In this document: piece after piece, positions 1-5,257 of the stretch | Layout of the letters: each line of letters opens with the position of its first letter | Numbering within the stretch: the stretch's first letter is position 1 | Assembly: GCA_945869905.1 (NCBI GenBank) | Contig: CAMBQD010000064.1 | Location: 1-6,178 of the forward strand | DNA from: an uncultured Clostridia bacterium | Lineage (GTDB): Bacteria; Bacillota; Clostridia; Oscillospirales; Acutalibacteraceae | Reading direction: 5' to 3' | DNA: 6,178 bases | Notes under the pieces: generated by a model | Told to the model about the DNA's origin: nothing | Seen by the model: the letters and a program-made list of their open reading frames with translations, nothing else | Database searches by the model: none | Position numbers and translations under genes: made by a program

Positions 1-535
1 GAGCACCTACATAACCCATCTTAGCTTCCTCTGCTGTGAACTTGCCTGCTTCAATCAGCTCGTTAAGCTTCATACCTGCAGCAACACCTGCAAGATAACG
101 ACCCTCATAGATTGCTGCAAAAGCATTGTGGAAGTTTGCTAAGTTCTCTGTATGAGCCTTTGTACCTGTTGCGTGCAGGAACTGAACATCAGGATTAGCC
201 TTTGCTGCTTCAATAAGGAAATCCTCGTGACCGAAGCTGTCTGCAAATACGATGTCACAGCCCTGATCAACAAGGTCAAGAGCAGCCTCCTTACAAGCGT
301 CACTCTCGTCAATGTTCTTCTTGAACACAGCCTCAGCACCCATTTTTTCACAAGCCTCTGTTGCGGCATTAATGAAGTTAAGGTCATAGGTTGAGTTCTC
401 GTCGTGCAGGAAAATAAATCCTACCTTGATCTTTTCCTCGCCGTCGCCGGCAGCATTACCTGAGCAACCTGCAAAGCAGCCTACTACAAACAAAGCTGAA
501 AGAACAACTGCAAGAATTTTCTTTGTGAGTTTCAT
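1..535 (-). CDS. BMP/PnrA-family ABC transporter substrate-binding lipoprotein, N-terminal part
   Basis: The gene runs off the left edge, so only the first 178 codons are visible. The start is ATG at 533-535, with GGAGG (543-547) 7 nt upstream. The protein begins with a lipoprotein signal peptide: basic MKLTKK, a hydrophobic stretch of residues 7-19, then two possible lipidation cysteines, C20 (V-V-G-C) and C24 (F-A-G-C). The mature part starts with KVGFIFLHDENSTYDLNF, continues through a Q-G-C-D-I-V-F-A-D segment, and has an E-G-R-Y-L-A-G-V-A-A-G segment near residues 143-153. This pattern is typical of the BMP family (PF02608), whose members are membrane-anchored binding proteins often specific for purine nucleosides (PnrA, BmpA and NupN types). 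It lies 57 nt downstream of xpt on the same strand, which favours a nucleoside or nucleobase ligand. The ligand itself is inference, and transporter ATPase and permease genes would lie beyond the edge. Confidence 0.88.
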   Translation of the reverse strand, partial: MKLTKKILAVVLSALFVVGCFAGCSGNAAGDGEEKIKVGFIFLHDENSTYDLNFINAATEACEKMGAEAVFKKNIDESDACKEAALDLVDQGCDIVFADSFGHEDFLIEAAKANPDVQFLHATGTKAHTENLANFHNAFAAIYEGRYLAGVAAGMKLNELIEAGKFTAEEAKMGYVGA

Positions 536-592
536 TTCTCTTCCTCCGTAAATAAAAACTTTAATATTATAAGGCTTACGCCGAATAACCGA

Positions 593-1171
593 TTAATCCC
601 TGAAGATAACCTCGCCTGTTTCATGATTCATACTTTCAACAATTGCAAGGGACTGAACATTTATACCCTGCTCACGCAGCTTGTCCCCACCGTGCTGAAA
701 GCCCTTCTCAATTACAACACCGCAGCCGGCAAGAGAGGCTCCGCTGTCCGTAACCAATTTGATAAGTCCGTTGAGCGCGTTGCCCACTGCAAGAAAATCG
801 TCAACAATCAGCACCCTGTCATTTTTATCAAGAAAGCGCTTTGACACAATAATATCATAGGTCTTACCGTGAGTAAAGGACTCAACCTTTGACGTATAAA
901 CATCGCCTGCAATATTTTTGGTCTTGGTCTTTTTTGCAAAAACCAACGGACATTCAAATTCCTGAGCAACCAGTGTGCCGATGGCAATGCCCGACGCCTC
1001 AATAGTTAAAATTTTATTTATTCCCTTGTCCTTAAAAAGTCTGTGGAACTCCCTGCCCACACTGCGCATAAAAGGGATATCTATACGGTGATTAAGAAAG
1101 CCGTCAACCTTAAGAATATTGCCCTCATAAACCTCACCTTCAGCTAATATTTTCTGTTTAAGTAAGTCCAT
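593..1171 (-). CDS. xpt: Xanthine phosphoribosyltransferase (Xpt)
   Basis: The enzyme transfers the phosphoribosyl group of PRPP to xanthine, giving XMP for cytoplasmic purine salvage. The 192-aa protein matches the Bacillus/Clostridium Xpt family in length and motifs. It has V-D-G-F-L-N-H-R-I-D at residues 22-31, the T-I-E-A-S-G-I-A segment near 56-63, and the type I PRPP-binding motif RVLIVDDFLAVGNA at 119-132 with the paired aspartates. G-V-V-I-E-K-G-F-Q follows near 151-159. A start five codons further upstream (ATG at 1184-1186) is open but has no ribosome binding site. ATG at 1169-1171 has GGCGGT 7 nt before it and gives the usual family N terminus M-x-L-L-K-x-K-I. The stop is TAA at 593-595. 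The BMP lipoprotein gene follows on the same strand without a terminator, so co-transcription is likely. Unlike the well-known B. subtilis xpt, no guanine riboswitch aptamer is recognisable upstream. Confidence 0.95.
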   Translation of the reverse strand: MDLLKQKILAEGEVYEGNILKVDGFLNHRIDIPFMRSVGREFHRLFKDKGINKILTIEASGIAIGTLVAQEFECPLVFAKKTKTKNIAGDVYTSKVESFTHGKTYDIIVSKRFLDKNDRVLIVDDFLAVGNALNGLIKLVTDSGASLAGCGVVIEKGFQHGGDKLREQGINVQSLAIVESMNHETGEVIFRD

Positions 1172-1178
1172 ACAATAT

Positions 1179-1184
1179 ACCGCC
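1179..1184 (-). promoter_or_regulatory. Ribosome binding site deciding the xpt start
   Basis: On the minus strand this reads GGCGGT, a one-mismatch version of GGAGGT, 7 nt before ATG 1169-1171. The alternative ATG at 1184-1186 is preceded only by AT-rich sequence without any Shine-Dalgarno match. The site therefore supports the shorter, 192-aa Xpt. Confidence 0.55.
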
Positions 1185-1199
1185 ATAATATTTGTGTAT

Positions 1200-1228
1200 A
1201 TATTATTACTTATCTACATATTTTGCAA
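1200..1228 (-). promoter_or_regulatory. Weak candidate promoter for xpt
   Basis: Reading the minus strand, TTGCAA (1228-1223) and TAATAT (1205-1200) are separated by 17 nt, each matching 4 of 6 consensus sigma-A positions. Transcription would start near 1193 and give a leader of about 22 nt before the preferred xpt ATG. In such AT-rich sequence matches of this quality arise easily by chance, so this is only the best candidate seen. Confidence 0.25.
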
Positions 1229-1242
1229 TAATTTTTAGTATT

Positions 1243-1272
1243 TTGACATCAAATTTTAATAATTTGTATTAT
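1243..1272 (+). promoter_or_regulatory. Sigma-A promoter for the small membrane protein/DUF523/GNAT operon
   Basis: A perfect TTGACA -35 box (1243-1248) is followed after 18 nt by TATTAT (1267-1272), a 5/6 match to the -10 consensus. Transcription would start near 1279, about 58 nt before the first gene. A short inverted repeat, TTTGA-CA-TCAAA (1242-1253), overlaps the -35 box, and a 10-bp palindrome lies at the expected start site, so repressor control is conceivable. Confidence 0.6.
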
Positions 1273-1277
1273 CCTCT

Positions 1278-1287
1278 TTTGTACAAA
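1278..1287. repeat. 10-bp perfect palindrome at predicted transcription start
   Basis: TTTGTACAAA is a perfect palindrome located over the predicted +1 of the plus-strand promoter. The position is right for an operator, but 10-bp AT-rich palindromes are common and no regulator is encoded beside it. The role is speculative. Confidence 0.3.
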
Positions 1288-1291
1288 TCGG

Positions 1292-1320
1292 TGGACTGAT
1301 TGAAGTTATTATGCTATTAT
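1292..1320 (+). promoter_or_regulatory. Second, extended -10 candidate promoter for the plus-strand operon
   Basis: TGGACT (1292-1297, 4/6 match) and TATTAT (1315-1320) are spaced 17 nt apart, and a TG at 1312-1313 forms an extended -10 element. Transcription from here would begin near 1327, leaving only about 10 nt before the ATG and cutting into the ribosome binding site. It is therefore less convincing than the upstream promoter despite reasonable boxes. Confidence 0.3.
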
Positions 1321-1326
1321 ATCAGT

Positions 1327-1332
1327 GGTGAT
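1327..1332 (+). promoter_or_regulatory. Ribosome binding site deciding the start of the 63-aa membrane protein
   Basis: GGTGAT matches the 3' half of the Bacillota consensus AGGAGGTGATC and sits 4 nt before ATG 1337-1339. The two GTG codons at 1325 and 1328 are in frame but overlap this site, so the ATG is the better start. Confidence 0.55.
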
Positions 1333-1336
1333 TGAT

Positions 1337-1528
1337 ATGAACAACAGAAAAATTGCAGTAATAATATCGGTATTTGCGTTACTGATTGCGGTGGGCGCAA
1401 TAGCTTTATCCGTTGCCGGACACATACCGTTTTTAGGAAAGGCACTGTCGCTTATTGTTGCGGTGCTGATAATGATATTTGTAATTGTATTTTTTGCAGT
1501 AATTGTTAAAGGAAAGAACAGTAAATGA
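1337..1528 (+). CDS. Small two-helix membrane protein of unknown function
   Basis: I do not recognise this 63-aa protein. It starts with a short basic segment (MNNRK) and then has two predicted membrane helices at about residues 6-27 and 36-58. A short loop, G-H-I-P-F-L-G-K, joins them, and the tail is basic (KGKNSK). The basic ends suggest a hairpin with both termini in the cytoplasm. No cysteine, charged intramembrane residue or catalytic motif is visible. It is the first gene of a compact operon: its TGA overlaps the ATG of the DUF523 gene in an ATGA arrangement, which implies translational coupling. A GTG start four codons upstream is possible but would overlap the ribosome binding site. 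The coupling and good Shine-Dalgarno make a real gene likely; function cannot be inferred. Confidence 0.7.
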   Translation: MNNRKIAVIISVFALLIAVGAIALSVAGHIPFLGKALSLIVAVLIMIFVIVFFAVIVKGKNSK

Positions 1529-1986
1529 AAATACTTGTGAGTGCGTGCCTGCTGGGTAAAAGCTGCAAATACAGCGGCGGAAGCAATAAGAATGAAAGGG
1601 TAATAGCCTTAGGTGAAAAGCATCAGCTTGTCCCTGTGTGTCCCGAATATTCGGCACAGCTGCCTATCCCCCGTCCCCCTGCAGAGATTTTAGGCGGAAG
1701 GGTGTTTAACAATCTCGGTGAGGACATTACGGAAAAATTCCTTGACGGAGCGGAAAAGACTCTTTATATTGCCGAGGAATACGGATGCCGAATAGCGGTG
1801 CTGAAGGAAAGGAGCCCCTCCTGCGGCTTCGGCACGATATATGACGGTACATTTACAGGTAAAACGGTAAGCGGAAACGGAATAACGGCACAGCTTTTAT
1901 ATGACAACGGCATACGGATTTTCGGCGAAAGCCAAATTGACCGACTGAACAAAATATTAGAGGATGAAGAACAAAGCTATGAGTAA
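1525..1986 (+). CDS. DUF523 family protein (TudS-like, probable Fe-S protein)
   Basis: This 153-aa protein has the full DUF523 (PF04463) pattern. It opens with K-I-L-V-S-A-C-L-L-G containing C8, continues with C14-K-Y-S-G-G, then L-V-P-V-C-P-E with C39, P-I-P-R-P-P-A-E-I at 47-55, and L-K-E-R-S-P-S-C-G with C100. G-N-G-I-T-A-Q-L-L lies near the C terminus. The family includes bacterial 2-thiouracil desulfidase TudS, in which three conserved cysteines hold a [4Fe-4S] cluster; C8, C39 and C100 are the likely equivalents here. Desulfuration of a thiolated nucleobase is therefore a reasonable but unproven role, as most DUF523 proteins are uncharacterised. The usual G-G-L after the V-C-P-E motif is S-A-Q-L here. 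The start overlaps the upstream stop by 4 nt, with AAAGGAAAG about 9 nt before the ATG, and the end overlaps the GNAT gene by 8 nt. Confidence 0.88.
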   Translation: MKILVSACLLGKSCKYSGGSNKNERVIALGEKHQLVPVCPEYSAQLPIPRPPAEILGGRVFNNLGEDITEKFLDGAEKTLYIAEEYGCRIAVLKERSPSCGFGTIYDGTFTGKTVSGNGITAQLLYDNGIRIFGESQIDRLNKILEDEEQSYE

Positions 1987-2503
1987 TATAAGAAAGGCAG
2001 AGAAAAAGGATTTTGACAGTATTTTTTCTATAATAGAGGAAAGCTTTCCTGCTGACGAATACAGGGATTATGATGACCACAAAAGGCTGTTTGACCGCTC
2101 TGCATTTACAATTTACGTCATACCTGATGATGAAGAACAGAGCATCAAGGCTTTTATAACCCTGTGGGAATTTGATGACTTTGCATATATTGAGCATTTT
2201 GCCGTATCGCAAAAATACAGAAATCAGGGATTGGGCGGAGAACTGCTGAACTATTTGGCGAAAAATCTGAATGGAACCGTTTGTCTTGAGGTAGAACCGC
2301 CTGTTACGGAAACGGCAAAAAGGCGTATCGGATTTTATGAACGAAACGGCTTTACGCTGAATGAATATCCGTATATTCAGCCTGCTTTTTCAAAGGACAA
2401 AAAGCCTGTTGAGCTGATGATAATGACCTCAAACGGAAAAGTAAGTAAAGAAGAATTTGAGCTGATAAAAAGCACCCTTTATAAAGAGGTTTATAAGGTA
2501 TGA
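1979..2503 (+). CDS. GNAT-family N-acetyltransferase
   Basis: A 174-aa protein with the GNAT fold signature. I-R-K-A-E-K-K-D-F at residues 4-12 forms the typical first strand and helix. I-E-H-F-A-V at 71-76 is strand 4, followed by the acetyl-CoA pyrophosphate-binding motif A, Q-K-Y-R-N-Q-G-L-G, with R81, G84 and G86 fitting R/Q-x-x-G-x-G. Y-E-R-N-G-F near 119-124 is the usual late GNAT segment. It would move an acetyl group from acetyl-CoA to an amine, but the substrate cannot be read from sequence. The gene overlaps the DUF523 end by 8 nt, suggesting translational coupling. An in-frame ATG at 1964 would add five residues, but its only GAGG abuts the codon directly; the 1979 start gives a normal family N terminus. 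Neither start has an ideal ribosome binding site. A strong terminator follows 5 nt after the stop. Confidence 0.88.
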   Translation: MSNIRKAEKKDFDSIFSIIEESFPADEYRDYDDHKRLFDRSAFTIYVIPDDEEQSIKAFITLWEFDDFAYIEHFAVSQKYRNQGLGGELLNYLAKNLNGTVCLEVEPPVTETAKRRIGFYERNGFTLNEYPYIQPAFSKDKKPVELMIMTSNGKVSKEEFELIKSTLYKEVYKV

Positions 2504-2508
2504 TAAGC

Positions 2509-2539
2509 AAAACAGGAGGACTTTTGTCCTCCTGTTTTT
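2509..2539. terminator. Rho-independent terminator shared by convergent operons
   Basis: AAAACAGGAGGAC (2509-2521) and GTCCTCCTGTTTT (2526-2538) form a perfect 13-bp stem with a TTTT loop. On the plus strand the stem runs into a T tract and AT-rich sequence, giving a strong terminator for the GNAT operon. The A-T base of the stem also supplies a U tract on the minus strand, so it can end atpC transcription as well. The atpC stop codon (2538-2540) overlaps the stem base, so the ATP synthase message ends almost at its last codon. Confidence 0.92.
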
Positions 2540-2951
2540 ATATTTTATGTCTGTTTTTTACCTTAAGTCTTTCCATTGCACGGGCAAGGTTTGCCTGTGA
2601 ATGATAATATTCAAGCTGAGAATGCTTTAATCTCAGCTCCTCCTCTGCCCTTTCCTTTGCCTCCTGCGCTCTGCGCTCGTCAATTTCCTCAGGCAGCTCT
2701 GCGGAAATGCAGACAAGATTTGCCGTATTATCAAGAAACTCCAAAAATCCGTTACCCACAAAGGCTGAAATAATCCGGCCCTGTCCGTCGGTAATTTTCA
2801 TTTCACCTGTTTCTATAGGTAAAATACAATTTTCGTGATGGGCAAGAAAGCACTCACTGCCGCCGTCAATATGAGGGACAACAATGGACTGAGCCTCACC
2901 GTCAAAAAATATTTTATTTGATGCAGTTATTTTTAACTTAAAGGTATTCAT
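2538..2951 (-). CDS. atpC: F-type ATP synthase epsilon subunit
   Basis: The epsilon subunit is part of the central stalk of F1 and can inhibit ATP hydrolysis. The 137-aa protein has the expected two domains. Residues 1-86 form the beta sandwich, recognisable from F-K-L-K-I-T-A, F-F-D-G-E-A-Q-S-I-V-V-P and F-V-G-N-G-F-L-E. The C-terminal helical hairpin spans about 88-133, with E-E-I-D-E-R-R-A-Q-E-A-K-E-R-A and L-A-R-A-M-E-R-L-K-V. I90-D91-x-x-R94-A95 fits the I(L)DxxRA motif linked to ATP binding by epsilon of thermophilic Bacillus PS3. The segment H-H-E-N-C-I-L-P replaces the more usual H-A-P-L-I-like sequence. ATG at 2949-2951 is preceded by GGGTGAT on the minus strand; atpD ends 16 nt upstream. 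It is the last gene of the atp operon. Confidence 0.95.
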   Translation of the reverse strand: MNTFKLKITASNKIFFDGEAQSIVVPHIDGGSECFLAHHENCILPIETGEMKITDGQGRIISAFVGNGFLEFLDNTANLVCISAELPEEIDERRAQEAKERAEEELRLKHSQLEYYHSQANLARAMERLKVKNRHKI

Positions 2952-2967
2952 TATATCACCCTAAATT

Positions 2968-4356
2968 TTAATCGGACATTTTTTCTGCTTTTTTCAGCAC
3001 ATCTTCAATAGTACCTGTGTTGAAAAATGCCATTTCAGGCACGTCGTCAACGTCACCGTCAACAATGGCTTTAAAGCCTTTTATTGAGTCTTTAACAGAT
3101 ACATAAACGCCCGGTACACCTGTAAAGGACTCGGCAACATGGAAGGGCTGTGACAGGAATTTTTCAATTTTCCTTGCTCTGTAAACAGTCAGCTTATCCT
3201 CGTCGGACAATTCCTCCATACCCAAAATAGCAATGATGTCCTGCAGCTCCTTATACTTCTGCAAATAAGCCTGCACCTTACGTGCAACGTCGTAATGCTC
3301 CTGACCGACAACGTCAGCCTCAAGAATTCTGGAATTTGATTCAAGAGGGTCAACGGCAGGATAAATACCCTTTTCAACAATCTTACGTGAAAGCACCGTT
3401 GTTGCGTCAAGGTGAGCAAAGGTGGTTGCAGGAGCAGGGTCGGTTAAGTCATCGGCGGGAACATATACCGCCTGAACAGACGTAATGGAGCCGTTCTTGG
3501 TGGATGCAATACGCTCCTGCAGCTCGCCTACATCTGTGGCAAGGGTGGGCTGATAACCAACCGCCGACGGCATTCTGCCCAAAAGTGCAGAAACCTCTGA
3601 GCCTGCCTGAACAAAACGAAAAATGTTATCTATGAACAACAGTACATTCTGGTGCTCAACATCACGGAAATATTCTGCCATTGTAAGACCTGTTTCGGCA
3701 ACACGCATACGTGCTCCCGGCGGCTCATTCATCTGACCGAAAACAAGGGCAGTTTTTTCAAGAACACCTGACTCGCCCATTTCCTTCCACAAATCGTTAC
3801 CCTCACGGCTACGCTCACCAACACCGGTGAAAATTGAATAACCGCCGTGCTGAGTGGCAACATTTGTAATAAGCTCCTGAATAAGCACTGTTTTGCCAAC
3901 ACCTGCACCGCCGAAAAGACCGATTTTACCGCCCTTTTGATAGGGAGTTAAAAGGTCAATTACCTTAATGCCTGTTTCAAGAATTTCCACCTCTGAGGAT
4001 TGCTCCTCAAAGGAAGGGGCAGGTCTGTGAATAGCCCAATGCTCCTCATTGTCAAGGCTTTCTCCGCCGTCAATGGTTTCACCCACTACATTAAAAAGCC
4101 TGCCTCAATTCTTTTTTCCCACCGGAACCCTTATGGCATCTCCGGTGGCAGTAACCTCCATATCCTTACAAAGACCCTCGGAGGCCGCCAGCATAATGCA
4201 ACGAACACTGCTGTCGCCAATGTGCTGACTAACCTCCATAACAAGCCTGCTGCCGTCAACAGTTACCTCAAGAGCGTCCTTTATGTTAGGTAATTCGCCC
4301 TCAAATTCAACGTCAACAACAGGGCCCATTACCTGCTTGATTTTACCTTTATTCAT
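2968..4356 (-). CDS. atpD: F-type ATP synthase beta subunit, interrupted by in-frame TGA at codon 84
   Basis: This is the catalytic subunit of F1, making ATP from ADP and phosphate. Read through the TGA at 4105-4107, it has 463 codons including both stops, normal for the family. Codons 1-83 (4356-4108) encode the N-terminal barrel, starting MNKGKIKQVMGPVVDVEF and ending V-P-V-G-K-K-N. After the TGA comes G-R-L-F-N-V-V-G-E-T-I-D in the same frame. Downstream are the Walker A loop GGAGVGKT (149-156), catalytic G-E-R with E181, Walker B L-L-F-I-D-N (D243) and the E-E-L-S-D-E-D version of the DELSEED loop. All catalytic motifs are intact. Starting at ATG 4356 avoids an open extension into atpG and has AGGAG upstream. 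A separate restart at GTG 4086 would give a 372-aa protein lacking the barrel, unlikely to assemble. Sequence error, nonsense mutation or readthrough remain open; identity as beta is certain. Confidence 0.93.
4105..4107 (-). other. In-frame TGA within atpD
   Basis: The minus strand reads GGA-AAA-AAG-AAT-TGA-GGC-AGG, giving G-K-K-N-stop-G-R where the beta family normally has G-K-x-T-L-G-R. The spacing to conserved residues on both sides is exact, so no indel is needed. One base change from a Leu codon (TTA, used elsewhere in this gene) produces TGA, and one from ACT produces the preceding AAT. TGA ends two other genes in this window, so it is a normal stop codon here. Confidence 0.9.
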
Positions 4357-4366
4357 TTTAGGACAT

Positions 4367-4371
4367 CTCCT
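4367..4371 (-). promoter_or_regulatory. atpD ribosome binding site overlapping the atpG stop
   Basis: AGGAG on the minus strand shares two bases with the atpG TAG stop codon and lies 10 nt before the atpD ATG (4354-4356). This fixes the atpD start, because the in-frame ATG further upstream lies inside atpG and would add a non-family N terminus. A minimal ATG-TCC-TAA triplet string sits between site and start but directly abuts the AGGAG, so it is unlikely to be translated. Confidence 0.7.
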
Positions 4372-5257
4372 ACTCTGATTTGTTTTTCTGTGCCTTTGAG
4401 CCTGCCACAACCTCAGTAATTTCCTGAGTTATTGCCGCCTGCCTTGCACGGTTATATTCGATACCAAGCCTTTTAAGCATATCCTTAGCGGCATCGGTTG
4501 CCGTTTGCATTGCCATCATACGGGCATTATGCTCTGAGCAATAGGACTCAACAAGGGCACTGTAAACATAGCCCGCAACATAATCGGGAACAATATGCCT
4601 GAACACTGTATCAACATCAGGTTCAAAATAGCACTGCTGATAATTGTTTTCAGCGCCGTCTGTAACAAGCCTGTTTTTCTTAAGGGGCAAAAGCTGTTTT
4701 ATTTCCGCATTGAAGGTAACGGAATTTACCATTCTTGTATAAACGATATAAACCTCGTCCAAATCACCGTTCTTAAACAGCTCAACAACCTTTTCGCTGA
4801 TAATTCTTGCCCTGTTCATATTTGGGTTTTGAGCAGTATACTTAAAATTGATATCAACGGGAATATTCTTTTTTTCAAAATATCTGCGACCTACCTGTCC
4901 CACAACAAAAAGCATATTTTTGTTATCGGACAAAGCCTCTTTTTCCGCAATTTTTATAACATTATGGTTATATGCACCTGCCATACCCTTATCGGCGGTT
5001 ACAACAATGTACCCCTGCTTTCGTTCATGCTTGGGAATATTCTCTCTCTCGTCAAAAAACTCGTTGCCGGTTTCAGGCGACATTTCAAGAATTTTTGCAA
5101 GGGACTCCTGAATTGCATAAAAATAAGGCTCCGTATTTTTCAGGTCACGTCTTGCCTTCTGAAGCTTTGATGAGGATATCATATACATAGCATTGGTTAT
5201 TTTCATGGTATCCTTAATTGACTTCATTCTGGCTTGTATTTCACGTGAATTAGCCAT
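4370..5257 (-). CDS. atpG: F-type ATP synthase gamma subunit
   Basis: Gamma is the rotating shaft that couples proton or sodium flow in Fo to catalysis in the alpha/beta ring. The 295-aa protein has the family's hallmark ends. The N-terminal helix carries R-M-K-S-I-K-D-T-M-K-I-T-N-A-M (10-24) and S-S-K-L-Q-K-A-R. The C-terminal helix carries E-H-N-A-R-M-M-A-M (242-250) and Y-N-R-A-R-Q-A-A-I-T-Q-E-I (268-280). In between, V-T-A-D-K-G-M-A-G-A-Y-N (86-97) is the conserved Rossmann-like segment, with M-A where L-A or L-C is usual. Length is only slightly above the typical 285-290. Its ATG shares one base with the atpA stop (TAATG), with AAGAAGG 6 nt upstream, so the two are translationally coupled. 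The stop is TAG at 4370-4372, and atpD begins 13 nt later. Confidence 0.96.
   Translation of the reverse strand: MANSREIQARMKSIKDTMKITNAMYMISSSKLQKARRDLKNTEPYFYAIQESLAKILEMSPETGNEFFDERENIPKHERKQGYIVVTADKGMAGAYNHNVIKIAEKEALSDNKNMLFVVGQVGRRYFEKKNIPVDINFKYTAQNPNMNRARIISEKVVELFKNGDLDEVYIVYTRMVNSVTFNAEIKQLLPLKKNRLVTDGAENNYQQCYFEPDVDTVFRHIVPDYVAGYVYSALVESYCSEHNARMMAMQTATDAAKDMLKRLGIEYNRARQAAITQEITEVVAGSKAQKNKSE

Noticed and set aside
566..571. A perfect minus-strand TATAAT between xpt and the BMP gene, as an internal promoter.
   Set aside because: No -35-like box lies 16-18 nt upstream and there is no extended -10 TG. A single hexamer in AT-rich sequence is too weak to list.
1853..2212. A 119-codon minus-strand open frame across the DUF523/GNAT junction.
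   Set aside because: It runs antisense to two well-supported genes and shows no domain or sensible context.
2968..4086. A stand-alone shortened beta-like ATPase starting at GTG 4086.
   Set aside because: The preceding 83 codons are an in-frame, perfectly aligned beta N terminus, and the GTG has no good ribosome binding site. The product would lack the barrel domain needed for the F1 crown.
4055..4101. A 7-bp inverted repeat (AGGCTTT/AAAGCCT on the minus strand) beginning 3 nt after the atpD TGA, resembling a readthrough or SECIS-type stem.
   Set aside because: The stem is short with a 33-nt loop, and the arms encode conserved beta residues (G-R-L-F and E-S-L). No selenocysteine is known at this position of the family, so chance is the best explanation.
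4105..4107. Genetic code reassignment of TGA (to Trp, Gly or another residue).
   Set aside because: TGA ends the 63-aa protein gene and the GNAT gene at sensible places, tryptophan is coded by TGG, and no other gene in the window has an internal TGA.
4595..5170. Long open frame on the plus strand (191 codons) opposite atpG.
   Set aside because: It is antisense to a clearly conserved gene, has no family resemblance and is a shadow of atpG codon use.
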